From the NCBI RefSeq assembly GCF_900113865.1, contig NZ_FOQY01000003.1, positions 248,001 through 312,000 of the forward strand: a stretch of 64,000 bases of DNA, written 5' to 3'. Below the pieces are notes generated by a model. It did no database searches. It was not told where the DNA came from and worked only from the letters and a program-made list of their open reading frames with translations. The position numbers were made by a program, and so were the translations under genes. The stretch's first letter is position 1. Every line of letters begins with the position of its first letter. Positions 29,458 through 38,740 of this stretch are shown here, piece by piece. Source of the DNA: Streptosporangium canum (lineage in GTDB: Bacteria > Actinomycetota > Actinomycetes > Streptosporangiales > Streptosporangiaceae).

Positions 29458-30119
29458 TCGTCGGACTCGGGTCCGCCGTCAGTGGCCACGTAGCCGATCA
29501 CCCCGCGCAGCTTCTCCACCGAGACGGCCCCACGGCGCAGCAGCCGGGGAACCGCCGTGGTCAGATCGAGGATCGTGGACGGGGTGTCGTCGGCGCACGG
29601 CCCGCCGTCGAGATAGACGGCGACCGAGTCACCGAGCTGCTTGTCCGCGTCGACCGCCGTGATGGCGGCGGGGGCACCGGAGCGGTTGGCGCTGGAGACG
29701 GCCATCGGACCGGTCTCCTTGAGCAGCTCCAGAGCGACCGAGTGCAGAGGCATCCGGATGGCGACGGTGCCCTTGCTGTCGCCCAGGTCCCATGACAGCG
29801 ACCGGTTGGCGCGGCAGATCAGCGTGAGCGGGCCGGGCCAGAAGGAGTCGACGAGATCTTGGCCGTACGGGCCGAGGTTCTCCACGAGGGCGTTGGCGGC
29901 GCGCACGGTGCCGACCAGCACGGGCACCGGCATGTCCCGGCCGCGCCCCTTGGCCTCCAGCAGAGAGGTGACGGCGGACGGCGTGAAAGCGTCGGCCCCG
30001 ATGCCGTAGACGGTGTCGGTCGGGAGCACCACGAGCTCGCCCCGCCGTACGGCTGACGCCGCGTCGGTCAGACCGGCGGCCCGCTGCTCGGCGTCCGTGC
30101 AGTCATAACGTCGGCTCAC
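29454..30119 (-). CDS. tsaC: Threonylcarbamoyl-AMP synthase (Sua5/YrdC/TsaC family)
   Basis: It makes threonylcarbamoyl-adenylate from Thr, bicarbonate and ATP for the t6A37 modification of ANN-decoding tRNAs. The 221-residue protein is the YrdC domain alone, without the C-terminal Sua5 domain. Visible motifs are GELVVLPTDTVYGIGADA, SLLEAKGRGRDMPVPVLVG, DSFWPGPLTLI and PMAVSSANRSGAPA. The start is GTG at 30119 with GAGGAGG five bases upstream. It follows prmC after 87 bp and overlaps the ATP-grasp gene by four bases. Confidence 0.94.
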   Translation of the reverse strand: MSRRYDCTDAEQRAAGLTDAASAVRRGELVVLPTDTVYGIGADAFTPSAVTSLLEAKGRGRDMPVPVLVGTVRAANALVENLGPYGQDLVDSFWPGPLTLICRANRSLSWDLGDSKGTVAIRMPLHSVALELLKETGPMAVSSANRSGAPAAITAVDADKQLGDSVAVYLDGGPCADDTPSTILDLTTAVPRLLRRGAVSVEKLRGVIGYVATDGGPESDE

Positions 30120-30206
30120 TTTGCCTCCTCGCCTAGCGGCTCGTCATCAGTGAGCCAAAGCTACTGTGTTCACCGGCTCGCTCGCGCCGCGCCAACTCGT
30201 TCCTGC

Positions 30207-31061
30207 CTACTCCTGGCCGAAGCGGGCGGTGACGAAGCGGTCCCTTCGGGTGAGGTCCTGGCGGCTGCGTACGTCGCGCCAGCCGTTGTCCTCGGAGAAG
30301 ATCAGATAGACCGGGGTGCCCTGTTCGTCGGCGTGCTCCACAGCGACGAACCCGCCCGGACGCAGCAGCCGCCTGGCGGTCCGTTCCACCGCCCTGACCT
30401 CGTCGAGACCGTCGCTGCCGGAGCCGTACAGCGCCCGGTGCGGATCGTAGTCACGCACCTCGGGATCGCGGGGGATCGCCCCCGGCGGGATGTAGGGCGG
30501 ATTCGAGATGACCAGGTCCACCTGGCCGTTCAGCTCGGACAGAGCGTCGGCCAGGTCCTCCGGGTGCAGGTGGACCCGGCCCTGGCCGTGCTCCAGGATG
30601 TTGCGCTTGGCCCAGCGGTAGGCGTCCGGGTCGACCTCGACCGCGTGCACCGTGGCCAGCGCGATCTCCTGGGCGATGGACAGCGCGATGGCGCCGGAGC
30701 CGGTGCCGAGGTCCACGACCACCGGGGAGGCGACGTCCATCTCCCGCAGCCGCTCGATGGCCCACCCGGCCACGACCTCGGTCTCCGGGCGCGGCACGAA
30801 CACGCCGGGCCCGACCTCCAGGGACAGGTAGCGGAAGTAGGCACGCCCGGTGATGTGCTGGAGCGGTTCGCGGGCCTCACGCCGGGCGACCCCCTCCCAG
30901 AACAGCGCGTCGAAGTCCGAGTCCGTCACGTTGTGCAGCTCGCTGCGCCGGACACCGTGGACATATGCGGCGATCTCCTCGGCGTCGGTGCGTGGCGACG
31001 GCACACCTGCCTCGGCGAGCCGGGCGGTGGCGAGGGCGATCTCGTCCAGCAGAAAGGTCAT
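30207..31061 (-). CDS. prmC: Release factor glutamine methyltransferase
   Basis: PrmC methylates the GGQ glutamine of class I release factors using SAM. The 284-residue protein has an N-terminal helical domain ([20 protein letters not shown]) and a Rossmann domain with [19 protein letters not shown]. The catalytic NPPY motif is in [12 protein letters not shown] and [15 protein letters not shown] follows. The length is normal. The ATG at 31061 lies nine bases after the prfA stop. The substrate gene (prfA) directly precedes it in the same operon, as in most bacteria. Confidence 0.95.
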   Translation of the reverse strand: MTFLLDEIALATARLAEAGVPSPRTDAEEIAAYVHGVRRSELHNVTDSDFDALFWEGVARREAREPLQHITGRAYFRYLSLEVGPGVFVPRPETEVVAGWAIERLREMDVASPVVVDLGTGSGAIALSIAQEIALATVHAVEVDPDAYRWAKRNILEHGQGRVHLHPEDLADALSELNGQVDLVISNPPYIPPGAIPRDPEVRDYDPHRALYGSGSDGLDEVRAVERTARRLLRPGGFVAVEHADEQGTPVYLIFSEDNGWRDVRSRQDLTRRDRFVTARFGQE

Positions 31062-31070
31062 GGGCGCGTT

Positions 31071-32123
31071 CTATGAGTGGGCGGCGAGCTTCTCCGCCAT
31101 CTCGGCGTCAAGCAGGGACTGGATGACGGCCGTGAGGTCACCGTCCAGAACCTGATCAAGGTTGTAGGCCTTGAAGCCGACACGGTGGTCGGAGATGCGG
31201 TTCTCGGGAAAGTTGTAGGTGCGGATCCGCTCGGAGCGGTCGACCGTCCGGATCTGGGACTTGCGCTCGGCCATCGCGGCGGCGTTGGCCTCCTCCTCGG
31301 CGATGGCCTGCAGGCGGGCCCGCAGGATGCGCATGGCCGACTCCTTGTTCTGGAGCTGGCTCTTCTCGTTCTGGCAGGAGGCGACCACGCCGGTGGGGAT
31401 GTGCGTGATCCGCACGGCGGAGTCGGTGGTGTTGACGCTCTGGCCGCCGGGACCGCTGGAGCGGTAGACGTCGATGCGCAGGTCGTTCGGGTCGACCTGG
31501 ACGTCGACCTCCTCGGCCTCCGGATAGACCAGGACGCCCGCGGCACTGGTGTGGATACGGCCCTGCGACTCGGTGACCGGCACCCGCTGGACACGGTGCA
31601 CGCCGCCCTCGAACTTCAGCCTCGACCAGACGCCTTCGTCGCCCCTGGCCTTCAGCGCGACCGTGACGTCCTTGTAGCCGCCCAGGTCGGAGTGGGTGGC
31701 GTCGATGAGCTCGGTCTTCCAGCCGACCCGCTCGGCGTACCGCAGATACATCCGCAGGAGGTCACCGGCGAACAGCGCCGACTCCTCACCGCCCTCGCCC
31801 GCCTTGATCTCCATGATGATGTCCTTGTCATCGTTGGGATCACGCGGGATGAGCAGGTGCCTGAGCTTGTCCTCCAGCTCGGGGACGCGTCCTTCGAGCT
31901 CCTTGGCCTCCTCGGCGAAGGCCTCGTCCTCGGACGCCAGCTCCCTGGCCGTGTCCAGGTCGTTCTGGACGCCTTCGAGCTCCCGATAGGTGGTGACGAT
32001 CGGGGTCAGCTCGGCGTAGCGCCTGCCGAAGGTGCGCGCCTGCGTCGGGTTGGCGTGCACGGCGGGGTCGGCGAGCTTGAGTTCCAGCTCGGCGTACTCA
32101 CTGAGCAGCTCGTCGAGATTCAC
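31071..32123 (-). CDS. prfA: Peptide chain release factor 1
   Basis: RF1 recognises UAA and UAG stop codons. The 350-residue protein has the N-terminal coiled-coil domain ([18 protein letters not shown]) and [14 protein letters not shown]. The GGQ motif lies in [16 protein letters not shown], which catalyses peptidyl-tRNA hydrolysis. The codon-reading element is near [12 protein letters not shown], though its PxT tripeptide was not separately verified. The start is GTG at 32123 with AGGAAGGA six to seven bases upstream. The in-frame ATG-equivalent at 32192 would add 23 residues not seen in the family. It lies 108 bp after rpmE. Confidence 0.96.
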   Translation of the reverse strand: MNLDELLSEYAELELKLADPAVHANPTQARTFGRRYAELTPIVTTYRELEGVQNDLDTARELASEDEAFAEEAKELEGRVPELEDKLRHLLIPRDPNDDKDIIMEIKAGEGGEESALFAGDLLRMYLRYAERVGWKTELIDATHSDLGGYKDVTVALKARGDEGVWSRLKFEGGVHRVQRVPVTESQGRIHTSAAGVLVYPEAEEVDVQVDPNDLRIDVYRSSGPGGQSVNTTDSAVRITHIPTGVVASCQNEKSQLQNKESAMRILRARLQAIAEEEANAAAMAERKSQIRTVDRSERIRTYNFPENRISDHRVGFKAYNLDQVLDGDLTAVIQSLLDAEMAEKLAAHS

Positions 32124-32231
32124 CGTGCGTCCTTCCTGAAAAACCGTCGAAGCCTGCCTCATCACCACGAACGCCGACCCGGGCACACCCACGGAGAACG
32201 GGGGTGGTTCCGGGCCGGCGTCGGGTGTGGG

Positions 32232-32450
32232 CTACTGGCCCGTGGTCTTCTTGCCGAAGCGCTTCTCGAAGCGCGCCACCCGGCCGCCGGTGTCCAGGAT
32301 CTTCTGCTTGCCCGTGTAGAACGGGTGGCAGGCGGAGCAGACGTCGGCGTGGATCGCGCCGCTCTTGGCGGTGCTGCGAGTGGTGAAGGTGTTACCACAG
32401 GTGCAGGTCACCGAGGTGGTCACATACTCCGGGTGGATGTCGGGCTTCAT
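32232..32450 (-). CDS. rpmE: 50S ribosomal protein L31, zinc-binding type
   Basis: The 72-residue protein has the family start MKPDIHPEY and two Cys pairs (CTC at 16-18, and [10 protein letters not shown] around 37-40) that bind zinc, so this is the C+ form. Its C-terminal [14 protein letters not shown] is basic. It is the first gene of the rpmE-prfA-prmC-sua5-ATP-grasp series. No paralogous zinc-free form is in this window. The ATG at 32450 has AGAGGA about nine bases upstream. Divergent from it is the secreted protein gene at 32723, with a 272-bp region between that must hold both promoters. Confidence 0.97.
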   Translation of the reverse strand: MKPDIHPEYVTTSVTCTCGNTFTTRSTAKSGAIHADVCSACHPFYTGKQKILDTGGRVARFEKRFGKKTTGQ

Positions 32451-32722
32451 GGCTTCAGTTCCTCTCCAAAGCGCGGTCGCCGGGTCGCCACTGTCTCTCG
32501 CCTGTCAGGCTTGCGCGCGATGTGCACACTGAGGTGCGCGCGGGCGGGAACCGGAACCGCTGCGGTTCGGCTACCAGTGTGCCAGATGCTCCAACCATCC
32601 CAGGCCACAAGACATTCCCCGCTGAGGTGACCTGCGTTTGTGGACGAGTAACACTCGTACCACTAGGCTCCGGTGCCCAAACCGTAACTTTACCTATTTT
32701 TTTACCTCAGTTAGGGGACCAG

Positions 32723-33844
32723 ATGAGGAAGGGAATGCGGTTGCTTCTTGCGGCCGCAACGGGGGCTGCCGTCTTCGCAACTGGTACGGCGACCGCTTTC
32801 GCCACCCAGACCAGCGCCACCGCAGTGGCCTGTGACCTGAACACCGCCGACGTCACCGCCGTCACCGTCGGTGACGCCTACGTCCCGCTCAAGGACGACG
32901 CCACCGTCGACTTCGAGGCGACGCTCAAGGACGCCTGGAAGCTGGCCGAGGACAAGAAGTCCGTTCAGCAGAACATCACCGCCGTCACGGCCGAATTCCA
33001 GCGCGCCGGCGAGACCACCTGGAACAGCGCCACGATCGAGGCGCTGCCCGCCGTCCCGGCCCCGCCGGCCACCGGCGAGGCGACGCTGCCCACCGCCGAC
33101 GTCAAGCTCAAGGGCAGCTTCAAGGTCACCAAGGACAACAAGGACGGCAAGTGGCAGGTCCGCCTGCATGTCAGCCGTAGCGCCGCGAGCAGCGACAGCT
33201 GCAAGGAAGTCACGGTCAGCCCGCAGGTCAAGTACGTCAGCGCCTCGGTGACGGACCCGGTCGTCGTGAGCGCCGGCCAGGACACCGAGGTGGCCGTCAA
33301 GGCGAACATCATCGGCGCCTCCTCGGTCACCGCCCGTCTCTTCAGCAACGACAGTAACGACTCCGTCGACCTGGAGCTGTCGAAGAGCAACACCGCCGAC
33401 CAGTGGTACCGGGAGACCTGGTTCGACGACGACTACGCCACGGGGGCCTGGACCCTGGAGCTGGTCGCCGCGCGCGGCAAGGAGAGCGTGAAGTTCGAGA
33501 AGGCCGACACCTTCTGGGTCCAGAAGGGCTCCTCCAAGTCGAAGAAGGCCAAGTCGAAGGTCTCGTTCGACGTGAGCGCGAACAAGGTCAAGAAGGGCAA
33601 GAAGATCCGCCTGTACGGCAAGGCCTACCGGGGCAGCTCCGCCTACTCCGGCAAGATGATCGAGCTCTACACCAAGAAGAAGGGCGGCAGCTGGAAGTTC
33701 GCCTACTTCGTGAAGGCGAACGGCAGCGGCAAGTTCAGCAAGACCGTCAAGCCGAAGACCGACGCCTACTGGCGCGCCCAGGTCCCCGGCACCAGCAAGA
33801 CCTACGGCTCCAAGTCCGGCTACGAGTTCGTGGACGTCCGCTAG
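32723..33844 (+). CDS. Secreted beta-rich protein with lysine-rich C-terminal domain
   Basis: The 373-residue protein has a clear Sec signal peptide: MRKGMRLLLAAATGAAVFA with likely cleavage after TAFA (about residue 27). The mature part has an N-terminal region with two cysteines (ACDLN and SDSCK) and Ig-like beta strands (KVTKDNKDGKWQVRLHV). A lysine-rich stretch (KGSSKSKKAKSKVSFD) leads to a final domain with KGKKIRLYGKAYRG and GKMIELYTKKKGGSWKFAYF. The last domain resembles the beta-sandwich repeats found in actinobacterial secreted proteins that may bind acidic wall polymers, which is inference. The ATG at 32723 has AGGGGA upstream. A strong terminator follows the gene. Confidence 0.82.
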   Translation: MRKGMRLLLAAATGAAVFATGTATAFATQTSATAVACDLNTADVTAVTVGDAYVPLKDDATVDFEATLKDAWKLAEDKKSVQQNITAVTAEFQRAGETTWNSATIEALPAVPAPPATGEATLPTADVKLKGSFKVTKDNKDGKWQVRLHVSRSAASSDSCKEVTVSPQVKYVSASVTDPVVVSAGQDTEVAVKANIIGASSVTARLFSNDSNDSVDLELSKSNTADQWYRETWFDDDYATGAWTLELVAARGKESVKFEKADTFWVQKGSSKSKKAKSKVSFDVSANKVKKGKKIRLYGKAYRGSSAYSGKMIELYTKKKGGSWKFAYFVKANGSGKFSKTVKPKTDAYWRAQVPGTSKTYGSKSGYEFVDVR

Positions 33845-33944
33845 CCGGCCCCCTCCGCGCCGCGCTGTACGGCTCGCGTCCCCAACCCCGGGCGCAAGCC
33901 GCACAGACGGCGGGCGGGCCACGTGAGACCTGAGGACGGCAAGG

Positions 33945-33976
33945 GAACGCCCGGCGGTGACAACCGCCGGGCGTTC
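33945..33976. terminator. Bidirectional terminator hairpin between convergent genes
   Basis: A perfect 13-bp stem (33945-33957 with 33964-33976, arm GAACGCCCGGCGG) encloses a 6-base loop and is followed by TCTC. It stands about 100 bp after the secreted-protein stop and directly before the end of the response-regulator gene, so it can serve both strands. Confidence 0.85.
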
Positions 33977-33978
33977 TC

Positions 33979-34623
33979 TCATCTGCCCAGGTAGGCCAGG
34001 ACGGCCAGGACCCGGCGGTGGTCGTCGGAGGCGGGTTCGAGGCCGAGTTTGCCGAAGATGCCGGAGATGTGCTTCTCCACCGCGCCGTCGGTGACGGCCA
34101 GGCGCGCGGCGACCGCCGCGTTGGAGCGCCCCTCGGCCATCAGGGCCAGGACCTCCCGTTCCCGGACGGTCAGGGACTCCAGCGGATCGTCCCGGCGGTG
34201 GCGGCTCAGCAACTGCGCGATCACCTCGGGGTCGATGACCGTCCCCCCGGACTCCACCCGGCGCACCGCGTCGAGGAACTCCGACACGTCCGCGATCCGC
34301 TCCTTGAGCAGGTAACCGACCGCCGACGCCCCCCCGCCGATCAACTCGGCGGCGTACTGCTGCTCGACGTACTGCGACAGCACCAGGATCGGCAGCCCCG
34401 GCCGTCGCGACCTGGCCTCCAGGGCGGCGCGCAGCCCCTCGTCGGTGTGGCTCGGCGGCATCCGCACGTCCACGATCGCCAGGTCGGGGCCGTGCTCGGC
34501 GACCGCGGCCACCAGCCCCGGGCCGTCCCCCGCCACCCCGACGGTCTCGATTCCGCCGTCGGCCAGCAGCCGGGCCAGCCCCTCACGCAACAGCACCGAG
34601 TCTTCGGCGATCACCACCCGCAT
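33979..34623 (-). CDS. Response regulator, NarL/FixJ family
   Basis: The 214-residue protein has a receiver domain (MRVVIAEDSVLLREGL with acidic pocket; LAIVDVRMPP with the phosphoacceptor Asp; ILVLSQYVEQ with Thr/Ser position; GYLLKERI with conserved Lys). A LuxR-type helix-turn-helix follows (LTVREREVLALMAEGRSN, VTDGAVEKHISGIFGKLGL). It should bind DNA when phosphorylated by the kinase just upstream. The ATG at 34623 gives the conserved receiver start; an ATG at 34641 would overlap the kinase stop and add six residues. Neither has a strong ribosome site, so translation may be coupled to the kinase. Confidence 0.92.
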   Translation of the reverse strand: MRVVIAEDSVLLREGLARLLADGGIETVGVAGDGPGLVAAVAEHGPDLAIVDVRMPPSHTDEGLRAALEARSRRPGLPILVLSQYVEQQYAAELIGGGASAVGYLLKERIADVSEFLDAVRRVESGGTVIDPEVIAQLLSRHRRDDPLESLTVREREVLALMAEGRSNAAVAARLAVTDGAVEKHISGIFGKLGLEPASDDHRRVLAVLAYLGR

Positions 34624-34634
34624 GATCCGAGTTT

Positions 34635-35954
34635 TCACCATTGGCAGGGCAGTTCGGCGCGGATCAGCGTAGGACCGCCGAGCGGGCTGTTCACGCTCAG
34701 GGTGCCGTCGATGGTCGCGGCCCGGTCCGCCAGCCCCGCGAGGCCCCCTCCGGCACGCGGCACCGCGGCGCCGACCCCGTTGTCGTGCACCTCCACGACC
34801 ACCCGCTGGCCTTCGCGGCTGACCCGGACGGAGACCTCGGTCGCCTCGGAGTGCTTGACCATGTTGGTCAGGGACTCGGCCACGACGAAGTACGCGATGC
34901 TCTCCACCGCGGGCGGCGGGCGGTGGGAGACCTCCACCGACAGGTCCACCCGCACGGGGGCCCGGGCCGCGAGCGAGGAGAGCGCCGCGTCCAGTCCTCG
35001 GTCGGTGAGGATCGCCGGGTGGATGCCCCTCGCGAGGTCGCGCAGCTCGGCGATCGCCGCCTTGGCGCCGGCGTGGGCCTGGGCGAGAAACTCCCGGGCG
35101 CCCTGGGGGTCGGAGTCCATCTTGGCCTGGGCCCGTCCCAGGTCCATCGCGACGGAGAGCAGCCGCTGCTGGGCGCCGTCGTGCAGGTCGCGCTCGATCC
35201 TGCGCCGCTCCGCCTCGGCCGCGTCGACCGCGCGGGCCCGACTGGCCCGCAGCTGGGCCGCCCGGGCGGCCAGCAGGTTCTTCTCCCCCGCCCCCAGCAG
35301 CGCGACGGCGAGCAGCGCGTGCAGCCAGCCCATCCCCCGCGTCGCGTAGAGCGCGACGAGGAGGACCCCCACACCGACGGGCACGCACAGCAGCGCCTCC
35401 GGCACGCTGTCGACCAGCAGCCCGTCGGTGATCGTCACCGGATTTCCGCCGAACAGCAGGACCGTGGGCACGATGATCATGCCCAGCCCCAGGCACCACA
35501 GGGCCACCGAGACGACGAACTCCACGACTCCGATCGGCAGCAGCAGCAGGAGGTAGAGGAGGTCCTTCCAGGTCGCCGGATCGACGAACATGTCCTTCCA
35601 GCGCAGGAACAGGTTGTCGCCCTGGGAGGGCCGGTAGGGGTCGCGGATCGTGACGCCGAAGGCCAGCCGGACCAGCCTGCGCTCCAGCATCGCCGCGGCG
35701 CGCCAGGCGCACATGGTCAGCGCGAGCAGCGGCAGCCCGGCCCACACGATCACCAGGCTGAGCGCGACCGGGATCGCGGACGCCATGAAGGCGGAACAGA
35801 CCGCGCCGTAGAAGACACTCACCAGCATGTACGGCACGGCACGCCAGGTCATCGGATCGACGATCATCCCCAGCGGCCCGTTGGGCCCCAGCGGAACGCG
35901 CCGGCGCAGCGGCATGCCCACCGCCGGTCCGCCCACCGCCGTCTCAGCCGTCAT
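34635..35954 (-). CDS. Sensor histidine kinase, HisKA_3 (NarL partner) type
   Basis: The 439-residue membrane kinase has several hydrophobic helices in residues 28-95 and 130-215. A HisKA_3 dimerisation helix follows with the phosphorylated His in RIERDLHDGAQQRLL, and then a HATPase_c domain (SLTNMVKHSEATEVSV N box; VHDNGVGAAVPRAGGGLAGLAD G boxes). The membrane part has no recognised extracellular ligand domain, like the DUF1707/sensor-domain kinases common in Actinobacteria, so the stimulus is unknown. The ATG at 35954 has AGAGGGGG five bases upstream. It forms a pair with the response regulator directly downstream. Confidence 0.92.
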   Translation of the reverse strand: MTAETAVGGPAVGMPLRRRVPLGPNGPLGMIVDPMTWRAVPYMLVSVFYGAVCSAFMASAIPVALSLVIVWAGLPLLALTMCAWRAAAMLERRLVRLAFGVTIRDPYRPSQGDNLFLRWKDMFVDPATWKDLLYLLLLLPIGVVEFVVSVALWCLGLGMIIVPTVLLFGGNPVTITDGLLVDSVPEALLCVPVGVGVLLVALYATRGMGWLHALLAVALLGAGEKNLLAARAAQLRASRARAVDAAEAERRRIERDLHDGAQQRLLSVAMDLGRAQAKMDSDPQGAREFLAQAHAGAKAAIAELRDLARGIHPAILTDRGLDAALSSLAARAPVRVDLSVEVSHRPPPAVESIAYFVVAESLTNMVKHSEATEVSVRVSREGQRVVVEVHDNGVGAAVPRAGGGLAGLADRAATIDGTLSVNSPLGGPTLIRAELPCQW

Positions 35955-36114
35955 GCAGCCCCCTCTGGCTCCGCGCCGCGATCAGGGTCCGCGCCCGGAG
36001 CTCGTCCCGGGGCGTCGGAACCTCCGGCCCCGGGGCGCGGCGAAACGGAGCGGGCGGGCGTCCTGAAGTATGGATATCCCGAAGAGCGCGCTCGCACAAG
36101 GGCGGTGAAACGGC

Positions 36115-36144
36115 GGACGCCCCGGCCGTGGGGCCGGGGCGTCC
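36115..36144 (-). terminator. Rho gene terminator hairpin
   Basis: A perfect 13-bp stem (36115-36127 with 36132-36144) around a 4-base loop lies 17 bases after the rho stop codon on the minus strand. A short T-containing stretch (GTTTC) follows on that strand. A rho gene that ends in an intrinsic terminator is not surprising, as it avoids dependence on Rho itself. Confidence 0.85.
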
Positions 36145-36161
36145 GTCGTACAGCCGGTCGA

Positions 36162-38276
36162 TCAGTCGCGGTCGGAGCTGACCGTCGTCTTCTGGACCTG
36201 GAGGAGGAACTCCGCGTTGGACTTGGTCTCCCTCATCTTCTCCAGGAGAAGCTCCAGAGCCTGCTGCATGTCCAGGGCGTGCAGCACGCGCCGCAGCTTC
36301 CAGGTGATCTGCAGCTCGTCCTTGCCCATGAGGATCTCTTCCTTACGGGTGCCGGACGCGTCGACGTCCACCGCGGGGAAGATCCGCTTGTCGGCGAGCG
36401 AACGGTTGAGCTTGAGCTCCAGGTTTCCGGTGCCCTTGAACTCCTCGAAGATGACCTCGTCCATCTTGGAGCCGGTCTCGACCAGCGCCGTGGCGAGGAT
36501 CGTCAGCGAGCCGCCGTTCTCGATGTTGCGGGCGGCGCCGAAGAAGCGCTTCGGCGGGTAGAGCGCGGTGGAGTCGACACCACCGGACAGGATCCGGCCG
36601 GAGGCCGGGGCCGCCAGGTTGTAGGCCCGGCCCAGACGGGTGATCGAGTCGAGCAGCACGACGACGTCGTGGCCCAGCTCCACCAGACGCTTGGCGCGCT
36701 CGATGGCGAGTTCGGCGACCGTGGTGTGGTCCTCGGCGGGACGGTCGAAGGTCGAGTGGATGACCTCGCCCTTCACCGACCGCTGCATGTCGGTGACCTC
36801 TTCCGGACGCTCGTCGACCAGGACAACCATCAGGTGGCACTCGGGGTTGTTCCGGGTGATCGCGTTGGCGATCGCCTGGAGCACCATGGTCTTTCCCGCC
36901 TTGGGCGGGGAGACGATGAGGCCACGCTGGCCCTTGCCGATCGGCGCCACCATGTCGATGATCCGGGTGGTCAGGATGTTCGGCTCGGTCTCCAGGCGCA
37001 GCCGCTCCTGCGGGTAGAGCGGGACGAGCTTGTTGAAGTCGGGCCGCTGCCGCGCCTGCTCCGGGTCCATGCCGTTGACCGTGTCGAGGCGGACGAGCGC
37101 GTTGAACTTCTCGCGGCGCTCGCCGTCGCGGGGCTGGCGGACGGCGCCGGTGACGACGTCACCCTTGCGCAGGCCGTTACGGCGGATCTGGGCCAGCGAG
37201 ACGTAGACGTCGTTGGAGCCCGGCAGGTAACCGCTGGTCCGCACGAACGCGTAGTTGTCGAGGATGTCCAGGATGCCGGCGATCGGGATCAGGACGTCGT
37301 CGTCGCCGACCACGGGCTCGTTGCTGTCGAAGCGGTCACGGCCGCGACGGTTCCGCTCGCGGAACCGGCCACGGCGGCCACGGCGGTCGTCGTCCTCGCC
37401 GACGCCGTGCTGGTCGCCGCGGTCCTGCGGGCCGCGGTTCTGCGGGCCACGGTCACCACGGTCGGTCCGGTCGGCCCGGTCACCACGGTCGGCCCGGTCA
37501 CCACGGTCGGTCCGGTCGCCCCGGTCACCGCGGTCGTTGACGCGGTCACCACGGTCGTTACGGTCGTTGACGCGCTCACCGCGGTCGGTGCGCTCACCGC
37601 GCTCGGTGCGCTCACCGCGCTCGGTGCGCTCGGTGCGCTCACCGCGGTCGGTGCGCTCACCGCGGTTCTGGCCCGCGTCGGCGGCGCGCTGGTCGCCACG
37701 GCCGTCGCCGCGCTCGCCACGGCTGTCGCCACGGTCGCGGCGGTCGCCGGTGCGCTCGCCGCGGTCGCTGTTGCGGCTACGGCGGTCGCCACGCTCACGG
37801 CGGCTCTCACCGCGCTCGGCGCGGCTGTCGGCCTGGGCGGCGTCGGCCTGCTGCTCCACGACGGGAGCGGCTGCGGCCACGGGCTCGGGCGCGGCGGGCG
37901 CCTGCTCGGCCACGGGCTCGGCCGCGACGGCGGGCCGGGAACGTTCCCTGCGGCTGCGGGCAGGGCGCTCGGCGACCGGCTCGGCCGCGACGGCCGGGGC
38001 CGGAGCCTCCTTGACGGCGGCGGGAGCGGGAGCAGGGGCGCTCTCAGGTGATACGCCCTGCTTCTCCTGGATGGCCGCGATGAGCTGGCTCTTGCGCATC
38101 CGCCCGGTCCCGCTGATGCCAAGCCCGGAGGCCATGGCCTGCAGCTCGGGCAGCACCATGGCGGACAGGCCGGTGCCGGAGCGACGGCGCGGCCTGGCCG
38201 CGGCGCGGGTGGGGGTGTCGCCGGCCACCGGCGGTGCGCCGGCGGCGTCGGAGAGGAGTTCGGTGGTGTCGCTCAC
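36162..38276 (-). CDS. rho: Transcription termination factor Rho with actinobacterial RGDR-rich insertion
   Basis: Rho is a hexameric RNA helicase that ends transcription. The 704-residue protein is much longer than E. coli Rho (about 420). After an N-terminal helical part ([28 protein letters not shown]) comes an Ala/Pro/Glu stretch. Residues 150-315 are then mostly Arg-Gly-Asp-Glu repeats ([17 protein letters not shown]), which probably bind RNA. The core follows: the RNA-binding domain, Walker [10 protein letters not shown] (about 456-464), [14 protein letters not shown] and the R-loop. Streptomyces and Micrococcus Rho share such insertions. The start is GTG at 38276 with GGAAGGA upstream. 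Thiol/bicyclomycin sensitivity cannot be judged here. Confidence 0.96.
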   Translation of the reverse strand: MSDTTELLSDAAGAPPVAGDTPTRAAARPRRRSGTGLSAMVLPELQAMASGLGISGTGRMRKSQLIAAIQEKQGVSPESAPAPAPAAVKEAPAPAVAAEPVAERPARSRRERSRPAVAAEPVAEQAPAAPEPVAAAAPVVEQQADAAQADSRAERGESRRERGDRRSRNSDRGERTGDRRDRGDSRGERGDGRGDQRAADAGQNRGERTDRGERTERTERGERTERGERTDRGERVNDRNDRGDRVNDRGDRGDRTDRGDRADRGDRADRTDRGDRGPQNRGPQDRGDQHGVGEDDDRRGRRGRFRERNRRGRDRFDSNEPVVGDDDVLIPIAGILDILDNYAFVRTSGYLPGSNDVYVSLAQIRRNGLRKGDVVTGAVRQPRDGERREKFNALVRLDTVNGMDPEQARQRPDFNKLVPLYPQERLRLETEPNILTTRIIDMVAPIGKGQRGLIVSPPKAGKTMVLQAIANAITRNNPECHLMVVLVDERPEEVTDMQRSVKGEVIHSTFDRPAEDHTTVAELAIERAKRLVELGHDVVVLLDSITRLGRAYNLAAPASGRILSGGVDSTALYPPKRFFGAARNIENGGSLTILATALVETGSKMDEVIFEEFKGTGNLELKLNRSLADKRIFPAVDVDASGTRKEEILMGKDELQITWKLRRVLHALDMQQALELLLEKMRETKSNAEFLLQVQKTTVSSDRD
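37331..37829. repeat. Low-complexity RGD/RGE codon array within rho
   Basis: Short units such as GGTCACCACGGTCG recur with small changes across about 500 bp, encoding the RGDR/RGER-rich insertion. The pattern is an irregular in-frame array rather than a CRISPR-like set of equal spacers. It could change length by recombination or slippage without breaking the frame when in multiples of three. Confidence 0.8.
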
Positions 38277-38740
38277 TAATGGGTCCTTCCCAGGGGTCGG
38301 GCGTGGCCACGATCAGCCAATCGTCCCGGTGGTGCGATCAACCCGGTGGGACAGACCGGGTCGGGTTGCACGTTGCGATCCTCGACGGCCCTTGAGGACC
38401 GCCGCCACTGTCGGAGAAGGGCACATCCATGCCGTCACCATCGAGATTCGCCGACGGTGGGGCTTGGAGGACACCCCCCGGATTGCTACCGGCAACCAGA
38501 TGTCGAGGTAATTCGAACGCGCGTGTCCCCTCAAACGCCGCCTCTCGTTGCCCCAACCGAATGTGGAGCATTCGGAGGGGACGGATTCGGGGAGGCCACT
38601 GCGGCGCTCACGCCTCACAGAGCGAGACATGATGCAGCGATGTGTGGCTGACAAGCACGCACCCACAAGGGGGCACCTGGTGCGGCTACCAGCCTAACAT
38701 CACCAGCGCACACAGCTATTCCCTGAAGGTCGAAGAGGCA
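38277..38740 (-). promoter_or_regulatory. 464-bp gene-free region, probable rho leader and promoter
   Basis: No convincing coding region is present between the thrB stop and the rho start. ACCCGGT (38341-38347) pairs with ACCGGGT (38355-38361) to make a 7-bp hairpin about 65-85 bases before the rho start on the minus strand. That position would suit an attenuator, since rho is often autoregulated. Promoter elements were not clear. Confidence 0.4.

Noticed and set aside
37331-37829. CRISPR array
   Set aside because: The repeats in rho are short, irregular and coding in frame; there are no equal spacers or cas genes.
34641-38051. Plus-strand frame of 1136 codons opposite the kinase and rho
   Set aside because: It spans two real genes, a terminator and an intergenic gap on the other strand and has no recognisable domain.
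38313-38666. Minus-strand frame of 117 codons upstream of rho
   Set aside because: Residue composition is unnatural, no domain is visible and it covers the probable rho leader.
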